Assembly: GCA_963818505.1 (NCBI GenBank)
Contig: CAWFSJ010000001.1
Span: 744,001-808,000, forward strand
DNA: 64,000 bases
From: JADKAV01 sp963818505
Lineage (GTDB): Bacteria; Actinomycetota; Actinomycetes; S36-B12; UBA10799
Direction: 5' to 3'
Position numbers and translations under genes: made by a program
Notes under the pieces: model-generated
Database searches by the model: none
Told to the model about the DNA's origin: nothing
The model's input: the letters and a program-made list of their open reading frames with translations, nothing else
Shown: positions 25,307-34,082 of the stretch, piece by piece
Layout of the letters: the number at the start of each line of letters is the position of its first letter
Position numbering within the stretch: position 1 is the stretch's first letter

Positions 25307-27539
25307 TCACGAGGTCACAGCCGCTACGCACACCTGTCCAAGCGCGAGTCCGCCGTCGTTGGGCGGGACCACCCGGTGGGTCAACACCGTGAAACCGGCG
25401 TCAAGCAGGCCTTGGGCACAAGCGGTCGTGAGCACCGCGTTGGCGAACACCCCGCCGGTCAAGGCAACAGCGCCGAAGTCGTGGCAAACGGCGACCTCGC
25501 GCACCGCCTCGACCACCGCGTCAGCCAGACCCAGATGGAAGGCAGCTGCTGCTTGTGCCACGGGCTCGCGCTGGCGGTGCGCTCGCACCGCGGCCGCGAT
25601 CCAACCACCCGGGTCGATGATCACCTGGCCGTCGACGACCTCGACGCTCGCAGGCCACGGTGAGGCGGACACCCCCTGCGCCAACGCCTCGAGTTCGATC
25701 GCCGCCTGCGCTTCGTAGTCGACCTTCTGGCGCACATCGAGCAGCGCGGCCACGGCGTCGAAGAGCCGGCCCATGCTCGTTGTCGGCGTGCAATGCGAGC
25801 CCGAGCGCAACATGGACTCGAGCAAGCGAACGTCAGCGTCGCTCATGCAAGCCAATGGGGCCGCGTCGTCTGTCTGCAAGTCCTGCCGCATGCAGGTGCG
25901 CGATCGCCACCCTGCCCGGGAATCGAACCGCCGCGTCGCCGCCGGGCAATGAAATGGGACGCAGGTGGCCGACCCGTTCGTACCCGGCGTAGCTGCCCAG
26001 CAGCAACTCCCCGCCCCAGATGGTGGCGTCAGTCCCGTAGCCGGTGCCATCGAAAACCACGCCGAGAACCCGATCCTCGGCAGGCACCCCATGCTCGGCG
26101 AGCAGCGATGCCAGATGTGCGTGGTGGTGCTGAACAGTCACATGGGTCGCGCCGAGTTCCGCCGCATACTCCTCGGCCCACCGCCGCGACAAGTAGCCGG
26201 GGTGTGCATCGCTGACCACCAACTCGGCCTCGATGCGCTGCAGCCCACTGAGGATCTGGACCGACCGCTGGAGCATGTGCAGGGTCTCGAGGTTCTCGAC
26301 GTCGCCTATGTGCTGGGTGAGCCACGCTCGCTCACGATGGGCAACCGCGGCCGCGGCCTTGATCTCACCTCCGACGGCGACCATCGGGGGCGCGGTCACG
26401 GGCAACCCGATCGGGCGGGGGACGTAACCCCGACTACGCCGCACGGGCTGCATCACCCCGGCCACCTGCCGGACCACCGAGTCGTCACAACTGAGTCGGA
26501 TCTCACGGTCGTGGTGGCAGAAGACGTCGGCGATGCCGACCAAGCGGGTCTGCGCCTCGACGGCGTCGGTGCAGATGGGCTCGTCGGACAGGTTCCCGCT
26601 GGTCATCACGAGAACCGGTGGCGCTCCCGCGTCGAACAGCAAGTGATGCAGCGGCGTGTAGGCCAGCATCACACCGACGAACGAATTGCCCGGCGCGACG
26701 TGGCTCTGCAACTGCGCGTCGCGCGAACCGGCGAGCAGGATGGGCCGAGCCGGGCTGCTCAGCACTCGTTCGCCGTCCTCGTCGAGTTGGGCAATCAGGC
26801 GAGCGGTCGGCATGTCCGCGACCATCACCGCGAAAGGTTTGTCGCCGCGACCCTTGCGCTCCCGCAGGCGTTCGACTGCCGCACCATCGCTGGCGTCGCA
26901 GGCCAGGTGATAGCCGCCGATGCCCTTGATGGCCACGATCCGCCCCGCTGCCAGTGCGCCCACGACCTCGGCGACCGGCATCGAGAGCCGGGGACCGCAG
27001 GTCGCGCAGGCCGTCGGCTGGGCGTGGAACCGCCGGCTTCTGGGATCGCGGTACTCAGCCTCACACTGCTCGCAGAGCGGGAAAGCAGCCATAGACGTGT
27101 TGTCGCGGTCGTAGGGAAGACCCGCGACCATCGTGAACCGCGGCCCGCAGTTCGTACAGGCGATGAACGGGTAGCCGAACCGTCGATCGGTTGGGTCGCG
27201 CATCTCCATCAGACAGTCGGCACAAGCCGCCGTGTCCGCCGGGATGGACGTCGTCGCCGCCCCCGCAGACGTTTGGCTGGCCACGATCCGGAAGCCTTCC
27301 TCGCCACGCATCTCGATGCGGGTCACGACAACCGAATCCAAACTGGCCATCGGTGGCGCCTCGGCGCTCAGGCGATGCAGGAATGTGTCGACGTGGGTCC
27401 CCTGGACTTCGATGAACACGCCGTGCACGTCGTTTCCCACCAGCCCACTGAGCCCGAGGTCATCAGCCAGGCGCGCGATGAATGGCCGGAAGCCGACCCC
27501 CTGGACAGTGCCGGTGACGCGCACGGCGTATCGCGGCAT
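25307..27539 (-). pseudogene. hypF: hypF, carbamoyltransferase, with a single-base frameshift
   Basis: HypF makes the carbamoyl group that becomes cyanide. From ATG 27539 the first frame encodes the acylphosphatase domain (VQGVGFRPF), the zinc-finger region with CADC, CTNC, CEQC and CATC pairs, the YrdC-like domain and most of the carbamoyltransferase domain, then runs into a stop at 25833 after VAIAHLHAAGL. The remaining homology (VDYEAQAAIELE, LTGGVFANAVL, HRVVPPNDGGLALGQ) continues in the next frame to 25307. One extra base near 25870-25885 explains it. With one base removed, the protein would be about 743 residues, normal for HypF. Either a sequencing error, a recent mutation or recoding; everything else in the gene looks intact. 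Confidence 0.88.
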
Positions 27540-28663
27540 CAATCAACTTCCCAGAACACCACACGGTTGTTGCCCGAATCGGCCACGGCCAGCAGGCCGC
27601 CGGCCAGGCTCAAACCGTAGGGCCAGCACAGCGAATCGTCGGTGACCGCATCCCAGCGGTTCTCGCCATTGGCGTCCAGGTCCGGTTGGGCGAGCACGGT
27701 GTCCGCAGGGGTTCCCGCACCGGTCCTGGGCATTGCGTGCCACAAAAGGATCCGGTTGTTCGAGGTGTCGGCCACAATGAGCCGTTCGTCGTCGTTGACA
27801 ACGGCGTAGGGGAAACGCAAGCGGTGAGGGCCTTGCGGGCGGTTCTTGAACTCGTCGCTGACCTCGGTGGACTCCTGCCCGAGGACCAGCGAGGCGCTCT
27901 GAGAACCGGGCGGTGAGAAGCCGAGCACACGGTGGTCGCCGGCATCCGCGATGAACAGCGTGCGGTCGTCCCCGGCCACGGCATGCGGCCACCGGAACGA
28001 CGAGTCCCCCAAGGCCCCGCTGTTGTCCTCACGGGTCTGTGCGTCTGCCTGACCGAGCAGGATGTCGGCCGGCCTACCGTCCTGTGGCAGTCCCTGCGAC
28101 CAGCCCAACACCCGGCGGTTGCCGGTGTCGGCCACCCAGAAGACCCCTGCCACCAACCCGAAACCGAACGGCCAGTACAGAGAACCCATCGAAGGTTCAC
28201 CGCCACGATTCGGGTGCACCGACTGGGCGTCCTCCTGCCCGATCACAATGTCGGGGGCGACATGATTGGTGGCCGGGAGGCCGTGCCAGATAAGGATTCT
28301 GTGATGCCATGCGTCGGCGACCACCAGATCCTCGCCGATCATGGCCACCCCGGTGGGCAGGTACAGACCGCGCGCAAGGTCGCCGCTGCCGCAGGCCGGG
28401 CCCTCTGTTGTGAAATCCGGTTGCCCCACGACCACGTCGGCCGGCGCCCCGTCGACCGTGGGGAAGTCATGCCAGATCAGCAGCCGGTGATTGCCGGAGT
28501 CAGCCACCACCACTCGTTGGCCGTCCGTCCACACCCCACGCGGGGAGTACATATGCGACGGCGTCGGTGAGGCATCAGGGAGAGCCAACCCACCAGGGGC
28601 GGCCGCGCCGAGCCGACGAACCGGACGGGCCTTGGTGCCGACCTCGCTGAAGGCGCAGGTCAC
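27539..28663 (-). CDS. Six-bladed NHL-repeat propeller protein of the hydrogenase operon
   Basis: 374 residues containing six NHL-type repeats, each ending in a VADxxNxRVLxW-like strand (for example VVVADSGNHRLLIW, VVADAWHHRILIW, FWVADTGNRRVLGW), enough for a closed six-bladed beta-propeller. There is no signal peptide, so it should be cytoplasmic. A few cysteines occur in the chain, including one at residue 3. NHL proteins occur in related actinobacterial uptake-hydrogenase operons; the function is unknown, possibly docking of an electron acceptor or assembly factor. The GTG overlaps the NifU-like stop and its own stop overlaps hypF (TGATG). Confidence 0.82.
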   Translation of the reverse strand: MTCAFSEVGTKARPVRRLGAAAPGGLALPDASPTPSHMYSPRGVWTDGQRVVVADSGNHRLLIWHDFPTVDGAPADVVVGQPDFTTEGPACGSGDLARGLYLPTGVAMIGEDLVVADAWHHRILIWHGLPATNHVAPDIVIGQEDAQSVHPNRGGEPSMGSLYWPFGFGLVAGVFWVADTGNRRVLGWSQGLPQDGRPADILLGQADAQTREDNSGALGDSSFRWPHAVAGDDRTLFIADAGDHRVLGFSPPGSQSASLVLGQESTEVSDEFKNRPQGPHRLRFPYAVVNDDERLIVADTSNNRILLWHAMPRTGAGTPADTVLAQPDLDANGENRWDAVTDDSLCWPYGLSLAGGLLAVADSGNNRVVFWEVD

Positions 28664-29181
28664 GCAGGGCCGATCCGGATGCTGTCCAGCGAGACGAACG
28701 CCGACGAGGGTTCCTGCGCCACCTCTACGACATCTCGAAGACCTGGAACCCGCTGGCGCATGACCCCCATGATCTCGTCCTTGCTCTGCTGATCCGGAGC
28801 GCTGCAGCCCGACGCGAACCTCACATACGCCACGTCGTCACGGACTTCTTCGACGTTCATCTCGATGGAGCTGGCGATCAGGTGCGGCCGGATCTGCTCG
28901 AAGACCTGAAGGACGTCGAGTGTGCGGTCGCTGCGGATGATGCCGTGCGAGACGAACAGCGCCATGACCTCGGGCTCATCCACGGCGCGGTAGAGAATCT
29001 CGCCACCCCGCTCATCCTCGCGCAGCATGTGCACCAGAGTGATCAGGCCACGTCGGTTGAAGTCGGTGATCGCCTCGATGGTCTCGCGTAACAACTCCTG
29101 GGTCGACTCGTCGCTGTGACTCACCTGGTCGCGCAATTGGTCCACGCGTGCAGCGAGGTCCTCGAAGGATTCACCGTCCAT
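28660..29181 (-). CDS. NifU-like protein with altered cysteine site
   Basis: 173 residues. A helical N-terminal part (residues 1-75) precedes a C-terminal domain resembling the NifU scaffold fold: IEMNVEEVRDDVAYVRFASGCSAPDQQSKDEIMGVM. Standard NifU C-terminal domains have CxxC at this place; here the first Cys remains and the second is Pro (CSAP), so ordinary Fe-S cluster bridging is unlikely unless it dimerises through single cysteines. It lies between the 117-residue and NHL genes in the hydrogenase operon and may serve cluster delivery to the small subunit or redox partner. Confidence 0.72.
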   Translation of the reverse strand: MDGESFEDLAARVDQLRDQVSHSDESTQELLRETIEAITDFNRRGLITLVHMLREDERGGEILYRAVDEPEVMALFVSHGIIRSDRTLDVLQVFEQIRPHLIASSIEMNVEEVRDDVAYVRFASGCSAPDQQSKDEIMGVMRQRVPGLRDVVEVAQEPSSAFVSLDSIRIGPA

Positions 29182-29191
29182 GTCACCGTCC

Positions 29192-29545
29192 TCAGGAGTA
29201 GATCTGCTGCTGTTGGATGACTTGCGAGGTCTGCACCGTCAGCACCTCGCTGAACGCCGCGCGGGCGAGACGCGAGAGCACATCGCCGACGGACCCGCCC
29301 GCATCCCCTGGCAGGTTCCGGCGCTCGAGCGCCTCTAGGACGAAGCAACTCCCAGCGACGTCCTCGAGCAGGTTCTCGGCGAAGAATGCGGATACAAAGT
29401 CCGAGCGCCCCAAGGATTCAGGATCGGTGTTAAGCGCGGCCAGCGCCTGATCCGGGCCGCCCGCACGATGGACACAGCGCTCGGCGAAATTGCTCGCCGC
29501 CTCACGCAAGATCGTGTCGAAATACTGCTGCATGAACAGCTGCAT
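29192..29545 (-). CDS. Small helical hydrogenase-operon protein (117 aa)
   Basis: 117 residues, predicted mostly helical, soluble, with two cysteines (ERCVHR near residue 23 and GSCFVLE near residue 66) and a Gln-rich end (SQVIQQQQIYS). No named family is recognised. Its start overlaps the TPR gene stop (TGATG), and 10 bases separate it from the NifU-like gene, so it is made with those proteins. It may be an assembly or electron-transfer accessory; this is inferred from position only. Confidence 0.65.
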   Translation of the reverse strand: MQLFMQQYFDTILREAASNFAERCVHRAGGPDQALAALNTDPESLGRSDFVSAFFAENLLEDVAGSCFVLEALERRNLPGDAGGSVGDVLSRLARAAFSEVLTVQTSQVIQQQQIYS

Positions 29546-30786
29546 CAGGTGCCGGTCCCCGCAGAGGCCGCTTCGTGAAGCCCTTCCAGGATGTTGTCAA
29601 CGGTGGCTGCCGCGTCGGAGTCGCCCGCGGCTGCGAACATCTCGCGAGCCCGCTGAAGTCGTTCGCGAGCATCGACGAAGACTCCCAGGTGACCCAAAGC
29701 GTTGCCCTGGTTTGACAAGATGCGGGCGTACCCGACCGGGTCGGCCTGCGGGTCCCGGTATTGAAGGACTTCCTCGTAGATCTGCACGGCTTCGTCGAGG
29801 TTCTGCTCCTGGTGCACGCTGGGTAGGTACTGCAGCGCATTTGCGAGGTTGACCTGGGTGGTTGCCCATTGCGCGGGGTGGGTCTGTGGGGTGTACACGC
29901 GCAACGCCGCCCGCAAGGAGTTGACCGCAACGCCAAGGCGCAAGCGGTCGCCCTGGTCGGACATCGGCATCACCAGGTAGGCCAGCGCAAGGTGCTGGTT
30001 GCACAGTGCGAACAACTCTGGATGGTTCTCCTCGCGGAACACCTTCGTCGCTTCAGTGAGGTCGCCAACCACCGCCAGCAGCGCACCTCGGTCCTCGCCG
30101 GCCAACTGTTGGCGGGCCAGAGCCCTAGTCATCTGCAGGTGCGCGCGCAACTCCCGGTCAGCGGTCAGGGGCAGCAGCTGCAATGCCGCGTCCGCCTCGC
30201 GAGCGGCCACGCCCGCCTGCCCCGACTCGGCCAGGATCTGGGCCAGCGTCAAGCGCAGCGAGGCCGCAAGAACGGGGCTCACGCTCGTGGCGGCAGCAAC
30301 CGCGGCTCGCAACTGCTCGACAGCGCCGTCAGGGTCTTGGCGCTCAAGCGCCGCGGATGCCCTGGCGCTGAGAACCAGCGCCGCGACCTCGCCGGACAGA
30401 CCCTGCGCCGACGGTGGCGCGTCGATCTGACCGATCGAATACCTGGCGGTGGCCACTAACGCCCCCAACTCGCCGTCGGTGTTCTGCGCCAAGTCTTCCC
30501 AGACACCTTCTCCGCCCACGAGGACCGCACGGTTGTACCGGGCGATGACATCCTCGCCGGACACGAGTGCGGCAGCGACCGCTGGATCGCCGGTGAGGGC
30601 GGTCTCGTAGAAGCGCAAGGCCTCCGGCCAAACCTGCGGCACTGCGCCGCCGAGGATCTCGGCGGCAACATCGTCACTCACTGAACCTTCGGGCAGGACA
30701 AGAAGTCCGGCGGGCCACGGCAGCACGCCCAGCGGCTGCGGTCGCGGTCCGGGCAGTTCCATCGCAACCTCCTGGTCAGCGGTCAT
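29545..30786 (-). CDS. TPR-type helical repeat protein of the hydrogenase operon
   Basis: 413 residues, Ala/Leu-rich and almost entirely helical, with several TPR-like units, the clearest in the C-terminal half (AQWATTQVNLANALQYLP, GYARILSNQGNALGHLGV). No signal peptide or membrane segment. TPR proteins usually hold protein complexes together. A TPR protein in the same relative position is known in mycobacterial group 2a hydrogenase operons. The ATG at 30786 overlaps the preceding stop (ATGA). Confidence 0.75.
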   Translation of the reverse strand: MTADQEVAMELPGPRPQPLGVLPWPAGLLVLPEGSVSDDVAAEILGGAVPQVWPEALRFYETALTGDPAVAAALVSGEDVIARYNRAVLVGGEGVWEDLAQNTDGELGALVATARYSIGQIDAPPSAQGLSGEVAALVLSARASAALERQDPDGAVEQLRAAVAAATSVSPVLAASLRLTLAQILAESGQAGVAAREADAALQLLPLTADRELRAHLQMTRALARQQLAGEDRGALLAVVGDLTEATKVFREENHPELFALCNQHLALAYLVMPMSDQGDRLRLGVAVNSLRAALRVYTPQTHPAQWATTQVNLANALQYLPSVHQEQNLDEAVQIYEEVLQYRDPQADPVGYARILSNQGNALGHLGVFVDARERLQRAREMFAAAGDSDAAATVDNILEGLHEAASAGTGT

Positions 30787-31001
30787 TGAGGGTCTGCCAC
30801 CCGCGGGATGGACCTGCGGGCGTTCCTCTCGATGATCCTGGCAGCGTGTGTGGCTCTGCGCTCGTCGTGATACTCCCCCACCCGTCGGCGAACGGCCCCG
30901 GAGTCCAGCACGACATCCAGATACACGATCCAGCGCCCTGACTCCTCATGCACGAAGGCATCGGCTGAGAGCACTTCGCGAGCCTGCGGTCGCTCCTGCA
31001 T
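30783..31001 (-). CDS. Small basic protein of the hydrogenase operon (72 aa)
   Basis: 72 residues: two or three beta strands (WIVYLDVVLDSGAVRRRVGEY) followed by a basic helix (RATHAARIIERNARRSIPR). No cysteine or membrane segment. I do not recognise a named family. Its start overlaps the protease stop (TGATG) and its stop overlaps the TPR start (ATGA), so it is clearly a real translated gene. Role unknown. Confidence 0.7.
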   Translation of the reverse strand: MQERPQAREVLSADAFVHEESGRWIVYLDVVLDSGAVRRRVGEYHDERRATHAARIIERNARRSIPRVADPQ

Positions 31002-31495
31002 CAACCCACCACCGCCAGATCCTCTAGGATCGCATCCGCGACCCGCTCCAGTGCTGCCTGCACATCGGGGGTCAGCGGGGCGCCGACTTCGAACGACTTG
31101 CCCTCCACCAGCCAGACCGTCACATCCTGCGGGTACTCATCCTTGAGCAGCCATTGTGCGAATCCCAGGGCCTGATCCCAGCGGAACCGGTGGAGGTTAC
31201 CCTCGGGCGGTCGCAGGTCCGTGAGTTCCTCGCCCGGCACCCTGTGCACTGTCCCAGGTTCCACACCCACGCGTGATGCATCGACCACCACCACCCGCTG
31301 GGCACCCCTCATGGCGAACGCCACATCCATACCGGCAGTTCCGCCGTCGATCAGCCTCACGGCGTTTGGCAGTTCCCGTTCGGCGAGCATGCGAACCAGC
31401 ACCGGTCCTGCAGCATCGTCCCCGCGGATCAGGTTCCCGCACCCCACCACCAAGGTGTGGGTCCGCTGAGTCCCCGGGGACAACCCGTCAGCCAC
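31001..31495 (-). CDS. Hydrogenase maturation endopeptidase (HupD/HyaD type)
   Basis: 164 residues. The family motifs LVVGCGNLIRGDDAAGPVLV (metal-binding acid in GDD), LIDGGTAGMD and VVVDASRVG are present. The enzyme removes the C-terminal peptide of the large subunit once nickel is inserted. The GTG at 31495 lies inside the end of the large-subunit gene (8-base overlap), giving VADGLSPG; longer open frame upstream is not family-like. Its substrate is the adjacent large subunit, whose cleavable tail is visible. Confidence 0.9.
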   Translation of the reverse strand: MADGLSPGTQRTHTLVVGCGNLIRGDDAAGPVLVRMLAERELPNAVRLIDGGTAGMDVAFAMRGAQRVVVVDASRVGVEPGTVHRVPGEELTDLRPPEGNLHRFRWDQALGFAQWLLKDEYPQDVTVWLVEGKSFEVGAPLTPDVQAALERVADAILEDLAVVG

Positions 31496-33092
31496 CACCC
31501 ATGCGGAACTTCGACAGTTCCTTGCCCGTCTTGGCGTCATAGGCGTGCACCGTGCACACCAGGCACGAGTCGAAACTGTGCGCGACGTTGCCGAGTTCCA
31601 CGGGGAAGTCGGGATTCTGGACCGGCGTGCCGATGAAGGCCTGCTCCATCGGCCCGATCTTGTCATTGCCGTCGCGGGGGCCGATGTTCCACGCGGTCGG
31701 CGTGATCACCTGGTAGTTGGCGATCTTGCCGCCCTCTAGCACGATCCAGTCGGACAGCGCACCGCGTGCCGCCTCGGTGGAGCCGAAACCCTTACCCGAG
31801 TCGGGTTCAGCTGGCTTGACGTAGAACTCCCCGTGCAGGTCGAGCTCCTTGAGCCACTTCTGCACGTTCTTGAAGTACTTCGGGGCCTCGTGCACACGCG
31901 CCAGCACGCGGGTCAGAACACTCGGTCCGAGTTCAGCGATGATATTGCTGATCAGCGGGTCGGAGTCCTGGAAGTCTGCGGCGTCGGGCCGCGCAGCCAT
32001 CATCTGGCGGGCCAGCGGACCGACCTCCAACGGCACAAAACCCATCTCCGGAACGTCGTAGCGAGGCGCCTTCGCCCAGGTGTACTTGCCCTGCTTGGCC
32101 CCCACCTCGGGGTCGATGGGCTCGGTGACACCCTCCCAGGGATGCCGGGAGCCGGTCCCCTCGTAGAAGGCGTGCGTGACGTCCTCGGTAACTCGCGCTT
32201 GGTCGAAGTCGAAGTACTTGCCGTTGGCGTAGATGCCCGACCGCGCCTGAAGGGCGGCGTTGCGCCCGTCCACTGTGGGATGTGTGTACAGGTCGGGGTT
32301 GAGGAAGGTGCCAGTGGCCAGGTAGTTGCCGTAGCCCTGCCCGTAGGAGTCAAGCCCGATCTGCAGCGCCCATGTGATGAATACCGCGAGGTCACTGTTC
32401 GCCTGTGACTCGTTCTCGGTCATCCATGCCTGGACATCGCTCCACGTCTTGTTCTCCAACCAGCGGTCGACAGAACAACCGAGCCACTGCCCTTCCAGCC
32501 AGGTGCGGCCCCAGTTCTCTAGGATCGAGATCGAACGAGTGACGTCCGACAGGGTCGGCGCGCTCATCACGCCGCCGGGGATCATGAACGAGGAGTGCGG
32601 CCACTGACCGCCGAAGATCGCGTAGATCTCTACGGGGTGCTGTGACAGGGTCACGCCGGTCTGGTAACTGGTGCCCACATAGGCCGCGAACCGCTTGGCG
32701 ACCTCCTCGTACATCGGGAACGAGGAGTACTGCGCGGCGGTGATGTCCGGGCACATGATCGCGTAGAACCACCGCGGGATGCTCTGCAGCGTCTCGCAGG
32801 CCTGCGCGATGTTGCGCACCCGGGTGGCGTTCGGCGGTACGTACGTCGCCCAGGCGGTATCCAGCGCGTAGCACGCCTTGTACAGGTGGCTGCCGCCGCA
32901 GATGCCGCAGATGCGGGGGGTCATGATCAACCCAGCCTGTGGGTCCTTGCCGCGCAGGATGATCTCGAAACCGCGGAACATCGCGGCTTCGGTCCATGCA
33001 TCGCTGACCACCCCGTCGGTGATGGCCACCCGTACGTCGAGGTCGCCCTCCACCTGGCCGAGCGGGCTGACGTTCAGTTCCATTGTTGTCAT
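31488..33092 (-). CDS. [NiFe] hydrogenase large subunit, group 2a-like
   Basis: 534 residues. The L1 motif RICGICGGSH has Cys62 and Cys65; the L2 motif near the end is DSCLVCTVH with Cys510, Cys513 and His516. Together these four cysteines bind Ni and Fe. His516 is the expected cleavage site, leaving an 18-residue tail. L2 has Ser where many families have Pro (DPCxxC). The L1/L2 pattern and short C-terminal tail fit the uptake-type group 2 enzymes of actinobacteria (Huc-like); exact subgroup needs phylogeny. It lacks membrane segments. Confidence 0.93.
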   Translation of the reverse strand: MTTMELNVSPLGQVEGDLDVRVAITDGVVSDAWTEAAMFRGFEIILRGKDPQAGLIMTPRICGICGGSHLYKACYALDTAWATYVPPNATRVRNIAQACETLQSIPRWFYAIMCPDITAAQYSSFPMYEEVAKRFAAYVGTSYQTGVTLSQHPVEIYAIFGGQWPHSSFMIPGGVMSAPTLSDVTRSISILENWGRTWLEGQWLGCSVDRWLENKTWSDVQAWMTENESQANSDLAVFITWALQIGLDSYGQGYGNYLATGTFLNPDLYTHPTVDGRNAALQARSGIYANGKYFDFDQARVTEDVTHAFYEGTGSRHPWEGVTEPIDPEVGAKQGKYTWAKAPRYDVPEMGFVPLEVGPLARQMMAARPDAADFQDSDPLISNIIAELGPSVLTRVLARVHEAPKYFKNVQKWLKELDLHGEFYVKPAEPDSGKGFGSTEAARGALSDWIVLEGGKIANYQVITPTAWNIGPRDGNDKIGPMEQAFIGTPVQNPDFPVELGNVAHSFDSCLVCTVHAYDAKTGKELSKFRMGGG

Positions 33093-33107
33093 CAGGTTCT
33101 CCTACGC

Positions 33108-34082
33108 TCAGACCACGAACATGTCTTCTTTGGACCACTTGGGGGCCACTGCTCTGGACAGCCCCGCGAGTGCCATGTACGAGCCGCTGTCCATGCCGGT
33201 TGGCTCGTCCTTCGGTATCACTCCGGCGACCTTCTGGGTCTTGAACACGGTGCCCTTCTCCAAGTCGCCGAAGGGGAAACCGGGTTCCGTGCAGCCGGTG
33301 CAGGGATGACCGGCACGGGTCTTGGACGACTGCCGGTTCCACAGGATGCGGTTGCACGGTGAGTGGGTCATCGGCCCGCGGCACCCGAACTCGTAGAACA
33401 GGCAGCCGGTGCGCATGCCTTCGCCGAACTTCGGCGGGTCCTGTTTGTAGGTGAAGAACTGCACGCGGGTGCAGCCGGTCTGGGTGAAGGAGGTGAAGAA
33501 GGTCTTGGGACGCTGGAACTCATCCAGCGTCAGGTCCGCAGCACGGCCCGCGGCCAGTGCCACGATGATCTGGCTGATCCAGTCCGGGTGGGCCGGGCAG
33601 CCCGGGATGTTGATCACCGGTAGGCCCGCCTTGCTGACGAAGTCGGGGCCGAGGTAGCCACCGCGCTTGCCGCCACGGTCGAACTGCAGGCCGCGGGAGT
33701 CCGAGGGGTTGGGCGGCACCGCCGGCAGCCCTCCGTAGGTCGCGCAGTCGCCGATCGCCACGACGATGCCGGCCTTGGGGGCGATGTCGTCGATCCAGTC
33801 CTTCATCGGCCGGCCGGCGAACATGTCGAAGCGCCCCGACCCGTTGGGCGCTTCGATGACCGACCCCTCGTAGACGAAGATGTCGATCTCCTTCTCACCA
33901 TTGGCGTACGCCCAGAAGATGTCTTGGGCTGCCTTACCGATCTCCCCGGACAGCGTGGGGTGGTAAGCGATCTCGAGACCGAAGTCGACGATGAGGTCGA
34001 CGACCGAGGGCTCGGCCGCGTTGATGAACGACATCGTATTGCCGCTGCACGCGCCGCCCTGGAACCAAAGCACTGACGTCAT
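33108..34082 (-). CDS. [NiFe] hydrogenase small subunit, group 2a-like
   Basis: 324 residues with no Tat signal, consistent with group 2 cytoplasmic or membrane-inner-face enzymes. It begins MTSVLWFQGGACSGNT, the proximal-cluster motif (Cys12), followed by GDCATYGG, PGCPAHPDW and a C-terminal set of cysteines including QTGCTRVQ, RTGCLFYEFGC, SPCNRI and HPCTGCTEPGF for the medial and distal clusters. The subunit wires electrons from the NiFe site to its acceptor. ATG 34082 overlaps the hypAB stop (ATGA); 15 bases separate it from the large subunit. Confidence 0.93.
   Translation of the reverse strand: MTSVLWFQGGACSGNTMSFINAAEPSVVDLIVDFGLEIAYHPTLSGEIGKAAQDIFWAYANGEKEIDIFVYEGSVIEAPNGSGRFDMFAGRPMKDWIDDIAPKAGIVVAIGDCATYGGLPAVPPNPSDSRGLQFDRGGKRGGYLGPDFVSKAGLPVINIPGCPAHPDWISQIIVALAAGRAADLTLDEFQRPKTFFTSFTQTGCTRVQFFTYKQDPPKFGEGMRTGCLFYEFGCRGPMTHSPCNRILWNRQSSKTRAGHPCTGCTEPGFPFGDLEKGTVFKTQKVAGVIPKDEPTGMDSGSYMALAGLSRAVAPKWSKEDMFVV

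Noticed and set aside
25965..27620. 551-codon plus-strand open frame opposite hypF
   Set aside because: Antisense of hypF with no domain similarity.
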